Assembly (NCBI GenBank): GCA_963999645.1
Contig: CAXEUY010000001.1
Span: 62,001 to 126,000, forward strand
Reading direction: 5' to 3'
Length of the DNA stretch: 64,000 nt
Origin: MedAcidi-G1 sp002294285
GTDB taxonomy: Bacteria > Actinomycetota > Acidimicrobiia > Acidimicrobiales > MedAcidi-G1
Position numbers and translations under genes: made by a program. Each line of letters begins with the position of its first letter. The first letter of the stretch is position 1. The notes below the pieces were generated by a model that was not told where the DNA came from, made no database searches, and worked only from the letters and a program-made list of their open reading frames with translations. Below, piece after piece: positions 35,214 through 44,190 of this stretch.

Positions 35214-36464
35214 GTGACAATTTCTTCACATGGACTCTTTTCTTCATTAAGTATTCGTAATTATCGATTGTATTGGTTCGGCGCCGTGCTGAAAAATAAT
35301 GGCAGATGGGCTCAGTATGTTGCGACCTATTACATAATTTTCAGACTCACTGAATCAGCCTCATGGGTTGGACTTACCGCATTTGCGAATTTTGTTCCAA
35401 TGCTCATTGTAAACCCAATTACAGGGTGGCTCTCAGACAACATGAACCGTCGAAATGTTTTAATAGTCACGAATGTCATAGCGTCTTCCATGGCGGGAAT
35501 GATGGCTATTGCTTGGGGAGCGGGGCTAAAAGAACCAGGTGTATGGGTTTTTATTTTTTTCTTAAATGGAGCTGTTTCAGGTTTGTTGATACCGGTAGGC
35601 CAGGCATTTGTAGCTGACTGTGTCCCACAAAGCCTTCTACGTAATGCAATAACTCTTAATTCAACACAATTCAACGCTGCTCGTGCCATAGGGCCAGCAA
35701 TTGGAGGCTTGATCTTAGGAATCGCAGGCCCAGGGTGGACTCTTTTGGCCGTAGTTTTCTTTTACGGGCCGATGCTTTTTTCTCTCTTGTTGATAAATCC
35801 TGCTTCGCTGTTGCATTCACAAGAGAGAAAAGTCAAAGTCCAAAGCGAAAAGCCGTCCATTATCTCTGACTACAGAGAATCAGTTAGGTATGTCTTCAGA
35901 TCACGAGGTATTTCAGCTGCCATCATAACTATTTCGATTATTTCTACTTTCGGGTTTCCAGTAGTTCAGCAAATAATTGTTTTTTCAGAGGATGTCTTCG
36001 AAGTGTCGCCCTTTCTATTCGGCCTTTTAGGATCAGCGCAAGGAATCGGAGCGGTAGTTGTAGTTCCCCTAGTTACGGGTTATGTAAGTCAAATGAAGCC
36101 TTCAGCGCAGCAGTTTATTGCGACAGTCGGATATGGATTAGCAATCGTCCTTTTCGCTATAGCGCCTTCTTATGGCGTGGCCTTTTTGGCTCTCAGTTTC
36201 TTAGGGGTTATGCACTTAATTTCTGCTTCTAATCTTAATTCGGTAGTTCAACTACAGGTTGATGAAGAGATGAGAGGAAGGGTCATGGCGATTTATATTG
36301 TGGGTGTTTTGGGTCCTGCACCATTTGCAAGTCTTGCTATGGGGTGGTTGGTTTCTTTATTCGGCCCACGTTTAGTTGTAGCTCTGAGTGGATCAATATT
36401 GGCATGTGCAGGAATCCTTTTATGGTCAAGAGGCAAATTCAGTAATTTAAATGCCACAAATTAG
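35214..36464 (+). CDS. MFS transporter (MFS_3/EntS-like)
   Basis: A membrane protein of 416 residues with about 12 helices. The opening FSSLSIRNYRLYWFGAVLKN, the loop GWLSDNMNRRNVLIV and PVGQAFVADCVPQSLLRNAI are typical of the transmembrane secretion-effector MFS subgroup, which exports small molecules such as siderophores or macrolides. It starts at GTG with AAGG upstream. The stop overlaps the convergent nuclease gene. The substrate is unknown. Confidence 0.85.
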   Translation: MTISSHGLFSSLSIRNYRLYWFGAVLKNNGRWAQYVATYYIIFRLTESASWVGLTAFANFVPMLIVNPITGWLSDNMNRRNVLIVTNVIASSMAGMMAIAWGAGLKEPGVWVFIFFLNGAVSGLLIPVGQAFVADCVPQSLLRNAITLNSTQFNAARAIGPAIGGLILGIAGPGWTLLAVVFFYGPMLFSLLLINPASLLHSQERKVKVQSEKPSIISDYRESVRYVFRSRGISAAIITISIISTFGFPVVQQIIVFSEDVFEVSPFLFGLLGSAQGIGAVVVVPLVTGYVSQMKPSAQQFIATVGYGLAIVLFAIAPSYGVAFLALSFLGVMHLISASNLNSVVQLQVDEEMRGRVMAIYIVGVLGPAPFASLAMGWLVSLFGPRLVVALSGSILACAGILLWSRGKFSNLNATN

Positions 36465-37405
36465 CTGTCGTAACCACTTTCATCCAAATATTTTTTTCCG
36501 GTATCGCAATCATCCAAAATTAGACACCATTTGCATGAAGGACCTGGTTTGAGTTTGGGGCTTTCACCCATGAAAGTAATTTCAACTATTCTTTCAACCC
36601 CTTGAGCTATTCTCCTGACTGTTGCAGTGAGAAGTTCTTCGGTCACTTTTTCCGGAACAAAGTGTGCCTGATCAAGGTAATAGGAAGCAATCATCCTAGG
36701 TGGCATCCCAATCCGAAGAGTTTCAACAAGAGCGTAGTAGCGCAGATCTTCATGATGCGTCGCGTTGAAACCACCGGTTTTGAAATCAACAATCACCTTT
36801 CCTGCTCTGTTTCCTTCCGCTACACCCAGTGTCAGATCAACTTTTCCAGAAAGTATCAGAGTGTCATTACACAGGTCTGCTCTAACGCGGCTTTCGGTCA
36901 CGGGTCTCCATGAAGGTTTCAAAGTCGGCCAACATTCCAAAAATTTTGTAAAGGTGTCGACAGATATCGACCTTAATTCCGCCCTTTCAATTTCGCTGCA
37001 CCCTTGGAGCCAATGACCGAGACTGTTCGAGTCCTCCTCGAGTCTTGCGACTGCTTCGTCCACTATGACACTAGGTTCGATTTCTTTCCGCCAATTTACG
37101 GATAGCTCAATTGCCTTATGGACAATTGTTCCTCTGGCGGTCGCTACTTGCCATTCAAAGTCATCATTCTCTTCAGCGATAAATTTTTCTTCGCAACCGT
37201 GAATTTGTGAAAGCCGATGTTTAGATAAAAAAATGCTTTCTCCATTTGGTATTTCTTCAATGCAATGAGCCACTGACGTCTCCAGAGCGCTCCGCAAGTG
37301 TTTTTTTAAATCTGATGTGAACGACGGTCGATCTTTTAGAGGCGCTCCGAGGTGTTCAATTACTTCAAGCTGAGCCGGGTTTAACTCATTTTCCAAATCG
37401 GACAC
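36461..37405 (-). CDS. RecB-like PD-(D/E)XK nuclease family protein with C-terminal cysteine cluster
   Basis: A protein of about 314 residues. The nuclease core is readable: GTIVHKAIEL (His of motif I), SGKVDLTLG (Asp) and VIVDFKTGG (Glu/Asp-x-Lys), then a tyrosine-containing ALVETLR helix. The end carries GPSCKWCLILDDC, and an upstream Cys lies in SQIHGCEEKF, the arrangement of an AddB/Cas4-type 4Fe-4S cluster. I chose GTG 37405 because GAGGGAG lies 8 bases upstream; an in-frame ATG at 37435 is possible. No helicase or CRISPR gene is adjacent, so it is likely a stand-alone repair nuclease. Confidence 0.8.
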   Translation of the reverse strand: MSDLENELNPAQLEVIEHLGAPLKDRPSFTSDLKKHLRSALETSVAHCIEEIPNGESIFLSKHRLSQIHGCEEKFIAEENDDFEWQVATARGTIVHKAIELSVNWRKEIEPSVIVDEAVARLEEDSNSLGHWLQGCSEIERAELRSISVDTFTKFLECWPTLKPSWRPVTESRVRADLCNDTLILSGKVDLTLGVAEGNRAGKVIVDFKTGGFNATHHEDLRYYALVETLRIGMPPRMIASYYLDQAHFVPEKVTEELLTATVRRIAQGVERIVEITFMGESPKLKPGPSCKWCLILDDCDTGKKYLDESGYDS

Positions 37406-37455
37406 ACTCCATACTCCCTCATAATTGTCACACATGCTTGGGATACTAGAAAAGT

Positions 37456-37767
37456 ATGAAAAATAGAGAAATGACAAGTTTTATGTTTGCCGAAACCGCC
37501 AGAATCATAGGTCAGGTAGCGCGAAAACATAATCTTGCTGTTCCCACTTTTCGTAGTCCTCCGAGAATTGAAGAAGTCCACCGATCAATAAGACGAGGTA
37601 ATGATTTTTCCGTTGTTTCAGTGTCTTTTAATGACCGTCCGTATAACGCGGTGATATCTGACATGATTGAAGGCGTTTTAGTTGCCAACAGTCTCGATAA
37701 GAATGATTCAGACTTTTATCGGGCGCTTATGTGGTCTTCTGTAGAAAATTACGCCCAAGCAGCTTAA
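37456..37767 (+). CDS. conserved hypothetical protein (103 aa)
   Basis: A small soluble protein with the conserved-looking opening MTSFMFAETARIIGQVARKH followed by FRSPPR, SIRRG and AVISDMIEGVLVANSL. I recall similar short proteins in other actinobacterial genomes, but know no function. ATG 37456 lies 6 bases after TACTAG, suiting leaderless transcription; ATG 37471 is an alternative. It is divergent from the RecB-like nuclease gene, with the start codons about 50 bases apart, suggesting shared regulation. Confidence 0.7.
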   Translation: MKNREMTSFMFAETARIIGQVARKHNLAVPTFRSPPRIEEVHRSIRRGNDFSVVSVSFNDRPYNAVISDMIEGVLVANSLDKNDSDFYRALMWSSVENYAQAA

Positions 37768-37839
37768 AAGTAAAAAACAAAACTTTCGCGTTTTTGAAGT
37801 GTTGTTGCAAGAGTTTAGCTAGCGTATCCATTTATAGAA

Positions 37840-37922
37840 GCCCGAGTGGCGGAACGGCATACGCAGAGGACTTAAAATCCTTGGATCGAAAGATCATGTG
37901 GGTTCGACTCCCACCTCGGGTA
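37840..37922 (+). tRNA. tRNA-Leu (UAA)
   Basis: A class II tRNA with a long variable arm. The acceptor GCCCGAG pairs with CTCGGGT (first pair G-U). The anticodon loop CTTAAAA gives anticodon TAA. The variable arm is built on GGATC-GAAA-GATC. The T-arm is GTGGG-TTCGACT-CCCAC. Discriminator A; CCA is not encoded. Confidence 0.94.
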
Positions 37923-37954
37923 CTCATAATAATTTTCAGTTAAGCAGGAGAATT

Positions 37955-39136
37955 ATGGCAGATATAAGCGGCGAAGTAGCCGAAGGTTATGAAGCGGTAG
38001 CTGATGCTTTTTCAAATAACTTCGATGATTTTGAAGAAAAGGGTGCGGCATTTTGCCTCTACGTTGAAGGTGAAAGCGTCGTAGATATTTGGGGAGGTGT
38101 AGCAGATACAGTTTCTGGACGCCCTTGGGAGCGTAATACTCTTCAGTTGCATTTCTCAACTACAAAAGGTTTAGCAGCAATATGTGCAGCGATGCTCCAT
38201 GAAAGAGGAAAGCTCGACTATGAAAAACCTGTGTCTCATTATTGGCCAGAATTCGCGCAGGGAGGCAAGGGGGAAATAACTGTTGCCCAGTGTATGAACC
38301 ATCAAGCTGGTATCCCTGCAGTAGACGAAGAACTCACGTTAGATGAAATATGTGAAAAGGAGCCTGTGTTAAGGGCGTTGGAAAAACAGGTTCCGCTATG
38401 GGAACCTGGAAGTAGAAACGGGTATCACGCTCTTACTTATGGTTGGATCGTAGGGGAAATTATAAAAAGGATAGATGGCAGACCTATTGGGGAATTTTTC
38501 AACGAAGAAGTAGTTTTGCCTTTAGGTGTTGATTCTTTCATGGGGCTTCCGGAATCGGAAGAGCACAGAGTCGCGCCCATAGTTGAAGCACCTGGGGTTG
38601 ATGACCCTATGGTACAGGAACTGGTTGATTCAATAATTGGAACTGGAACTCTTGGTTGGCGCGCTTTAACATTGGATGGTTCGATGCTAAAGGGAGATGC
38701 ATATGACCCATTCAACCCAAATGCACTTGACATTTTCAACAGCAGACAAGTCCACGCGGCCGAAATACCAGCAGCAGGTGGAATAAGCGAAGCACGAGCG
38801 TTAGCTCGCATCTACGCGGCTTGTGTAGGAGAGGTCGATGGTGTTCGGCTTATAAAAGATGAAACAGTACTAAAAACAAAAGAAGAAAGTTCACGAGGCC
38901 CCGATTTGGTGCTGGTGGTTGACTCAGGTTGGGGAATGGGCTTTATGAGGTCACTGGAATCGAGCCCTATGTTGACAGAGGAATCCTTTGGCCACTCAGG
39001 GGCTGGAGGCTCTTTAGCTTTCGGAGATTTGGAACATAGGGTGGGATTCGGTTATGTGATGAATCAAATGGGGACCTCAGTAATGGGTGACCCTCGAACT
39101 GTTTCGCTGATTACAGCTATACGTTCTTGTCTGTAA
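37955..39136 (+). CDS. serine hydrolase, beta-lactamase/EstB family
   Basis: A class C beta-lactamase-fold hydrolase of 393 residues. The nucleophile motif SxxK is S68-T-T-K71; the conserved tyrosine is Y157 in GYHALTYGW; FGHSGAGGS supplies the third motif. No signal peptide is seen, so it is cytoplasmic and more likely an esterase than a beta-lactamase. ATG 37955 has AGGAG 6 bases upstream; a longer open frame runs back into the tRNA-Leu gene and is not used. It is convergent with the amidohydrolase. Confidence 0.86.
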   Translation: MADISGEVAEGYEAVADAFSNNFDDFEEKGAAFCLYVEGESVVDIWGGVADTVSGRPWERNTLQLHFSTTKGLAAICAAMLHERGKLDYEKPVSHYWPEFAQGGKGEITVAQCMNHQAGIPAVDEELTLDEICEKEPVLRALEKQVPLWEPGSRNGYHALTYGWIVGEIIKRIDGRPIGEFFNEEVVLPLGVDSFMGLPESEEHRVAPIVEAPGVDDPMVQELVDSIIGTGTLGWRALTLDGSMLKGDAYDPFNPNALDIFNSRQVHAAEIPAAGGISEARALARIYAACVGEVDGVRLIKDETVLKTKEESSRGPDLVLVVDSGWGMGFMRSLESSPMLTEESFGHSGAGGSLAFGDLEHRVGFGYVMNQMGTSVMGDPRTVSLITAIRSCL

Positions 39137-39138
39137 CA

Positions 39139-40149
39139 TCAGAGGTCGTAAACGCTAGAAGCCGTTCCATAAAACATTTCTAATTTTTCAGAATCTGAAA
39201 AATGCGAGACCATTTTCTTAAAAGCGTTATACAGAACATGGTAAGAAATAGAAAGTCTGTCAACAGGGAAATTACTCTCAAACATGCACCTGTCGGGTCC
39301 GAAACACTCAATAGTGTGTTCGTAATATCGTTTCTGTGCCTCCACTAACTGATCAGATGTCGGAGGTCGATCTTCAAGATGCCAATTAAATCCGTTATCT
39401 GGCATCGATAAACCCCCTAGTTTGGCGTATACGTTAGGCAAAGCAGAGATCTCAGCAACATCTCTGGACCATTGTTCAAAAATTTCTTCACGCTCATTTT
39501 CATATGGACCTACACCTAGCGGTGTCCCGAAATGGTCAAGGATTATCGTCGTTTCAGGTGCTGAAGAAGCTACTTCCAGAAATTCTTTATTCTGATAGTG
39601 GTAATGCCAACTCTCATATGTGAATCCCAGACGACCCAGAGTGCGGACACCTTCTCGAAAATTTTCGTTCTCATAAAGACCAGCTGGAGACCGTCCGACA
39701 ATCGTCATATGTTCTGGATGTTTAGAATGCGCCAAAGCATGCCTGACTCCGCGAAACAATCCACGGCCTGCTTCTTCGTGTGCTTCGATAACCTGTTCAA
39801 CACTTGCTCCTAATGTCAAGTCTGCATGAGCGACTATCCCAGAGATTAAAGGTTTAGCTTGCTCTTTTGACTTTTCAGCAATTTCAGCCACAAATTCTGT
39901 TTCTCCAACAGGTTTGAGATGTTCGGGCCCAGAATCCCGATACGAGGCACTACATTCAACGAAAACAGTTTTGACGATGTTATGACCGGATTGGGTATCG
40001 TTTTGTAAATTCTCCAATAAATAGTCGAGCCCAGGTCTCCTCCACAGGTGATGATGAGGGTCAACAATAGGAATGTCAGATTCCAAAATTTCTTCTCGGA
40101 TTAGTTCATACCAATCAGGTCCGGGGGGAGTGAAGCGACTCGCCTGCAT
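39139..40149 (-). CDS. amidohydrolase family protein (amidohydrolase 2)
   Basis: A TIM-barrel metal-dependent hydrolase of 336 residues. The N-terminal IPIVDPHHHLWRRPG carries the HxH metal site; HADLTLGASVEQVIEAHEEA, ILDHFGTPLG and the late CMFESNFPVD (metal Asp) match the COG3618-type lactonase/decarboxylase group. AAAGGA precedes the start. It is 28 bases downstream of the mycothiol-dependent-enzyme gene on the same strand, so the two probably form an operon. The substrate is unknown. Confidence 0.86.
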   Translation of the reverse strand: MQASRFTPPGPDWYELIREEILESDIPIVDPHHHLWRRPGLDYLLENLQNDTQSGHNIVKTVFVECSASYRDSGPEHLKPVGETEFVAEIAEKSKEQAKPLISGIVAHADLTLGASVEQVIEAHEEAGRGLFRGVRHALAHSKHPEHMTIVGRSPAGLYENENFREGVRTLGRLGFTYESWHYHYQNKEFLEVASSAPETTIILDHFGTPLGVGPYENEREEIFEQWSRDVAEISALPNVYAKLGGLSMPDNGFNWHLEDRPPTSDQLVEAQKRYYEHTIECFGPDRCMFESNFPVDRLSISYHVLYNAFKKMVSHFSDSEKLEMFYGTASSVYDL

Positions 40150-40177
40150 GGGATGAAATCCTTTCTGGTTTTGAATC

Positions 40178-40996
40178 TTAAATTATGTTGATTGAATCGA
40201 TGACGGTAAGGAGATATTCGGTGTCGCCTTCAAGTTCACAGTGCTCCCTCCATGATGATCTATGTGTCGCCCATGAAACAAAATTGTGACTTTCAGAAGT
40301 GATAGTCGCAGCAGTTTCATGCCCAGAATTCTCGTTTATTTCAATCAGGTCATTTCTTTCAGAGTTATGCAAAATCCACTCTCCTCCGCCGGGTCCAGTT
40401 AACCTAAGAAGTATCGGCTTTTCGAGAGAATCTAAATCTTTTGAACACATCTGCGGCAGCCCTGCGATCATCCACTCGATACCAGGAGCAAGCCTCAGGT
40501 CATCTGCAGGAGGTAGATCTCGTTTGATCGGACCACCAGGAGAGGTCATATCGTGTCTTAGGTGACAGTAATGATCGAAACAAAAAGCATAGGGCAGCCA
40601 TCTGAGTTGATATGTGCCAAGGTCAGAGAGTTGCTGCTCTACAGAGGCAGTAGGTTCTTCCAACAGGTTTGAAAAAACACCTAAAGCTGGTTCTAAATAT
40701 TTGTAATACTCCTCGATAAGTTCATCTGGAGACCAGTCTTTTCGTGGGGCGACAAGAGCCTCCATGGCTTCTTCAGCGCTAAGTACATCTTGTTCATCAC
40801 TTGGTGGGTCAGGATCCGCGAATTGTTTGAGATTGCTTGTTACGTGAGCGAAGACATCTTGGACGCGCCACCCTTCACATGCGCTATCCATTTGCCATTC
40901 ATCTTCTCCTAGAGAATCAATGAATTCCTTTAAGTCATCATGGTTAGCTCTCAGGGCATCAATTACATTTATCGATGGTCTTTCTTTAGTATTCAT
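40178..40996 (-). CDS. maleylpyruvate isomerase family mycothiol-dependent enzyme
   Basis: A protein of 272 residues. The N-terminal DinB-like helical bundle has LRANHDDLKEFIDSLGEDEW and GWRVQDVFAHV, the signature of mycothiol-dependent maleylpyruvate isomerase homologues; the region near residue 150 has FDHYCHLRHD (metal ligands). The C-terminal part resembles an SCP2-like domain (LRLTGPGGGEW). It supports mycothiol as the cell thiol, an actinobacterial trait. No good Shine-Dalgarno is visible; a longer form starting at 41029 is possible. Confidence 0.8.
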   Translation of the reverse strand: MNTKERPSINVIDALRANHDDLKEFIDSLGEDEWQMDSACEGWRVQDVFAHVTSNLKQFADPDPPSDEQDVLSAEEAMEALVAPRKDWSPDELIEEYYKYLEPALGVFSNLLEEPTASVEQQLSDLGTYQLRWLPYAFCFDHYCHLRHDMTSPGGPIKRDLPPADDLRLAPGIEWMIAGLPQMCSKDLDSLEKPILLRLTGPGGGEWILHNSERNDLIEINENSGHETAATITSESHNFVSWATHRSSWREHCELEGDTEYLLTVIDSINII

Positions 40997-41046
40997 ATTA
41001 AGTAGACGATAGGTGAATAGGCGAGTCATAGCGCTAGTGGAAGGAA

Positions 41047-41062
41047 TAGAATTTAAATTCTA
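41047..41062. promoter_or_regulatory. perfect 16-bp palindrome upstream of mtnA
   Basis: TAGAATTTAAATTCTA is a perfect inverted repeat ending just before the mtnA Shine-Dalgarno (GGAG, 41063-41066). Its position between the divergent genes and next to the ribosome-binding site suits an operator, but no regulator is identified. Confidence 0.45.
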
Positions 41063-41073
41063 GGAGTGATTGC

Positions 41074-42132
41074 ATGAGCATTTTGATTGACAACCCACCA
41101 ACAATTGCTTGGACGGGCCAAGAAATAGAGATAATTGATCAGACATTGTTACCAGACGAGTTGAAAGTAATAACACTCAAAACGGTTGATGAAGTGGTAG
41201 ACGCCATTAAAAGACTGGCTATCCGAGGTGCACCAGCTATAGGTGCATGTGGAGCATACGGAGTAGTTGTAGCGATCGATCTGATTGCATCTGACGAAGT
41301 TGAAGAGATCATTTCTGAGATGAATAAAGCTGCTAAAACAATAGGAGAAACGAGACCTACTGCTGTGAATCTTTCTTATGCGGTCGAAAGGGTTAAAAAG
41401 ACGGCTGCAGAGGGAAATTCAAAAGAAGAAATTCGTGAACTTGCTTTGAGAGAAGCAAATAAGATTTTTGCTGAAGATCGTGATGCTTGCGATTCAATCG
41501 GCCGACATGGAGCCGATGAATTGTCTACCTACACAAACCTCATGACCCACTGCAACGCAGGTCGACTTGCCACAACAGGTATAGGCACAGCTCTAGGTGT
41601 AATTTATGGTAAGGCATTAGCAGGTCAACCGGTAGAGGTTTTCGCATCAGAGACCAGACCTTTACTCCAAGGAGCTCGGCTTACCGCCTGGGAGTTATCT
41701 AACGCCGGAATATCCGTAACAGTTATTCCCGATTCCTCTGCGTGCTCTCTTATGGCGTCAGGTCGTGTAGATGCCGTGGTCGTAGGAGCTGACCGTATAG
41801 CTACAAATGGAGACGCTGCTAATAAAATTGGCACTTTTACGCATGCCGTTTCCGCACATAACGCAGGAATCCCTTTTTATGTCGCCGCTCCCATTACAAC
41901 CTTTGACCCAGAAACATCAAATGGTCAAGACATAAAAATTGAACAGCGGGACGCTAATGAAGTTAGGGGAGTTGAAAAAACAAATGTCCCAACCGAAGGT
42001 GTCGAGATATGGAACCCTGCTTTTGACGTAACACCAGCAGAACTAATCACTGGAATAATCACCGAGTACGGGGTGCTCAGAAGTGATTATTCAAAATCAA
42101 TAGAAGACTTACTATCGAAAACATCTTTGTAG
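41074..42132 (+). CDS. mtnA: S-methyl-5-thioribose-1-phosphate isomerase
   Basis: An enzyme of 352 residues converting methylthioribose 1-phosphate to methylthioribulose 1-phosphate in methylthioadenosine salvage. Signatures are AIRGAPAIGACGAYG, the catalytic-Cys segment THCNAGRLATTGIGTALG, ETRPLLQGARLTAWEL and VVVGADRIATNGDAANKIGT (catalytic Asp). GGAG precedes the ATG. Only 9 bases separate it from the aldolase-dehydrogenase fusion, so they are co-transcribed. Confidence 0.93.
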   Translation: MSILIDNPPTIAWTGQEIEIIDQTLLPDELKVITLKTVDEVVDAIKRLAIRGAPAIGACGAYGVVVAIDLIASDEVEEIISEMNKAAKTIGETRPTAVNLSYAVERVKKTAAEGNSKEEIRELALREANKIFAEDRDACDSIGRHGADELSTYTNLMTHCNAGRLATTGIGTALGVIYGKALAGQPVEVFASETRPLLQGARLTAWELSNAGISVTVIPDSSACSLMASGRVDAVVVGADRIATNGDAANKIGTFTHAVSAHNAGIPFYVAAPITTFDPETSNGQDIKIEQRDANEVRGVEKTNVPTEGVEIWNPAFDVTPAELITGIITEYGVLRSDYSKSIEDLLSKTSL

Positions 42133-42141
42133 GGTAAAACG

Positions 42142-44133
42142 ATGGGAAAAGCAGAAAAGAAAAACAATACCAGCAGCCCATCTGATCCCGTCGAAGCATG
42201 TGCCCACTTCAGCAGGCTAATAGGCGCTGATTCAAACTTAGTTTTGCATGGTGGTGGCAATTCATCAGTTAAGGCAGTACGCCATGACATCACAGGTGAC
42301 GACCGTGAAGCCATATTCGTAAAAGGTTCAGGATGGGATATGGGAAGTCTTGAAGTGCCTGGTCTTACCCCTCTGGATCTCCCTAGACTCAAACAACTTT
42401 TAGAACTTAATGAGCTGAGTGATGTAGACATGATGCGCGAGCTGTCTGCTGCAAAATTAGACCCAGGGGCGCCAAATCCTTCAGTGGAAACATTACTCCA
42501 TGCTTTTATTCCCCATAGGGCTGTTCAGCATTCACATGCAGACGTAATAGTTACACTCACAAATCTTGCAGGTATGAGCAGCCCTGATGAAGTCGTCAGA
42601 GGAATATTCGGTGATGAGGTGATAGTCATCCCGTATGTTATGCCTGGATTCGACCTAGCTCAAGAAGTCCGAGAAAACTGGTCATCGCAATTTCACGACG
42701 GTACACGTGGAATGGTTCTTTTAAATCACGGTCTTTTCACTTTTGGAGATGACTCTGCAACTGCTTATGAACTACACATGCAGTTGATTGAAAAAGCCGA
42801 AAATTGGTTGGAAAAAGAAGCTCCTCATGAAACCAGAGAGAACAACTCTTTACCAGCTGAAGTTCTTATGACAGATTTGGCACGTTTACGTTTACAGATG
42901 TCCAACATCGCTGGAAAACCGATGATAGTCAGAAGGCACACAGATAACTCTGTTGGCGGATTTTTACAACGAGAAGACTGTGAGGACCTTGCCCGCAGAG
43001 GACCTTTGACACCTGATCACATCATCCGCACAAAGCGTTTGCCGATGATAGGAGCAAATAAGAGTTCACTGGATCAATATGTTGAAGAATACAAGTCCTA
43101 CGTGGAAGAATTTCGACACAGAATCAGAACCGAGTTAACGGAGATAGATCCAGCTCCACGAATAGTTTTGGACCCCGAAATTGGGATGCTCGCTGCAGGC
43201 TTCACTGCAACAGATGCACAAATTGCAGCTGATATCTACCATCATACGATTCCTGTTCTCTGCAGAGCGGAGGATCACCTTGGTGGTTATAAAGCACTCT
43301 CTGCCGAGGAGTTGTTCGATGTCGAATACTGGGATTTAGAACAGGCAAAGTTGCTTAAAGCCGGAGAACCTCCCGAACTTAATGGAACAGTGGCACTTGT
43401 TACAGGTGCTGCATCCGGAATAGGAAAAGCATGCGCAGAAGAATTAAAAGATCGTGGAAGTGCTGTTATTGGGTTGGACCTCAGTCCTGAGGTTGAAAAT
43501 GTTTTCTCTGGCGACAATTGGATCGGAATAGAGGCTGACGTTACAAAAACTGAAGAAGTCGCATTAGCAATAAAGACAGGAGTAGAGAGATTCGGCGGTC
43601 TAGACATTGCAGTAGTAGCAGCTGGCATTTTTGGAGAATCGGCGACAATTGATGATCTCGATACAGAAGAATGGCGAAGAGTTATGTCAGTGAACGTTGA
43701 TTCAGTTCAATCACTCTTCGGCCGTATAGGTCCCCTTCTTGCCCTTTCACCTATAGGAGGAAGAGTTGTAGTGATAGGTTCAAAGAACGTTCCAGCTCCA
43801 GGTAAAGGAGCAGCTGCATATTCAGCTTCCAAAGCAGCTTTGCAGCAGTTGTGTCGAATAGCAGCTTTGGAATGGGCACCAAACGGTACAAGAGTGAACA
43901 TAGTTCATCCAGATGCAGTCTTTGACACTGGTCTTTGGAGTGAAGCCCTGATTGCGGAAAGAGCTTCAAACTACGGAATCACTCCTGAAGACTACAAAAA
44001 AAGAAACCTTCTTTCGGTAGAAGTAACGTCTAAAGCCGTAGCCCGTTCAGCGATATCGCTTTGTACTGACGATTTTTCCACAACAACAGGAGCTTCTGTA
44101 CCTACGGATGGCGGTAGTGACAGGGTGATCTGA
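42142..44133 (+). CDS. bifunctional class II aldolase/short-chain dehydrogenase
   Basis: A fusion of 663 residues resembling YuxG/RhaD-type proteins. Residues about 20-400 form a class II (zinc) aldolase: LVLHGGGNSSVKAV, VQHSHADVIVTL and LLNHGLFTFGDDSATAYE with the metal-binding histidines. Residues about 410-663 form an SDR: ALVTGAASGIGKACAEEL, the catalytic YSASKAALQQL and TTGASVPTDGG. In sugar pathways such fusions split a ketose 1-phosphate to DHAP and an aldehyde that the SDR oxidises or reduces. Next to mtnA the substrate may be methylthioribulose 1-phosphate; that is inference. Confidence 0.88.
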   Translation: MGKAEKKNNTSSPSDPVEACAHFSRLIGADSNLVLHGGGNSSVKAVRHDITGDDREAIFVKGSGWDMGSLEVPGLTPLDLPRLKQLLELNELSDVDMMRELSAAKLDPGAPNPSVETLLHAFIPHRAVQHSHADVIVTLTNLAGMSSPDEVVRGIFGDEVIVIPYVMPGFDLAQEVRENWSSQFHDGTRGMVLLNHGLFTFGDDSATAYELHMQLIEKAENWLEKEAPHETRENNSLPAEVLMTDLARLRLQMSNIAGKPMIVRRHTDNSVGGFLQREDCEDLARRGPLTPDHIIRTKRLPMIGANKSSLDQYVEEYKSYVEEFRHRIRTELTEIDPAPRIVLDPEIGMLAAGFTATDAQIAADIYHHTIPVLCRAEDHLGGYKALSAEELFDVEYWDLEQAKLLKAGEPPELNGTVALVTGAASGIGKACAEELKDRGSAVIGLDLSPEVENVFSGDNWIGIEADVTKTEEVALAIKTGVERFGGLDIAVVAAGIFGESATIDDLDTEEWRRVMSVNVDSVQSLFGRIGPLLALSPIGGRVVVIGSKNVPAPGKGAAAYSASKAALQQLCRIAALEWAPNGTRVNIVHPDAVFDTGLWSEALIAERASNYGITPEDYKKRNLLSVEVTSKAVARSAISLCTDDFSTTTGASVPTDGGSDRVI

Positions 44134-44190
44134 AAAGATATTTCCTGAGGGTGCGCGAAACTGTCACACTTTGGAATCTATGCTTTAGAT

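Noticed and set aside
37898..37954. Upstream extension of the beta-lactamase-fold hydrolase
   Set aside because: It begins within tRNA-Leu; AGGAG before ATG 37955 marks the real start.
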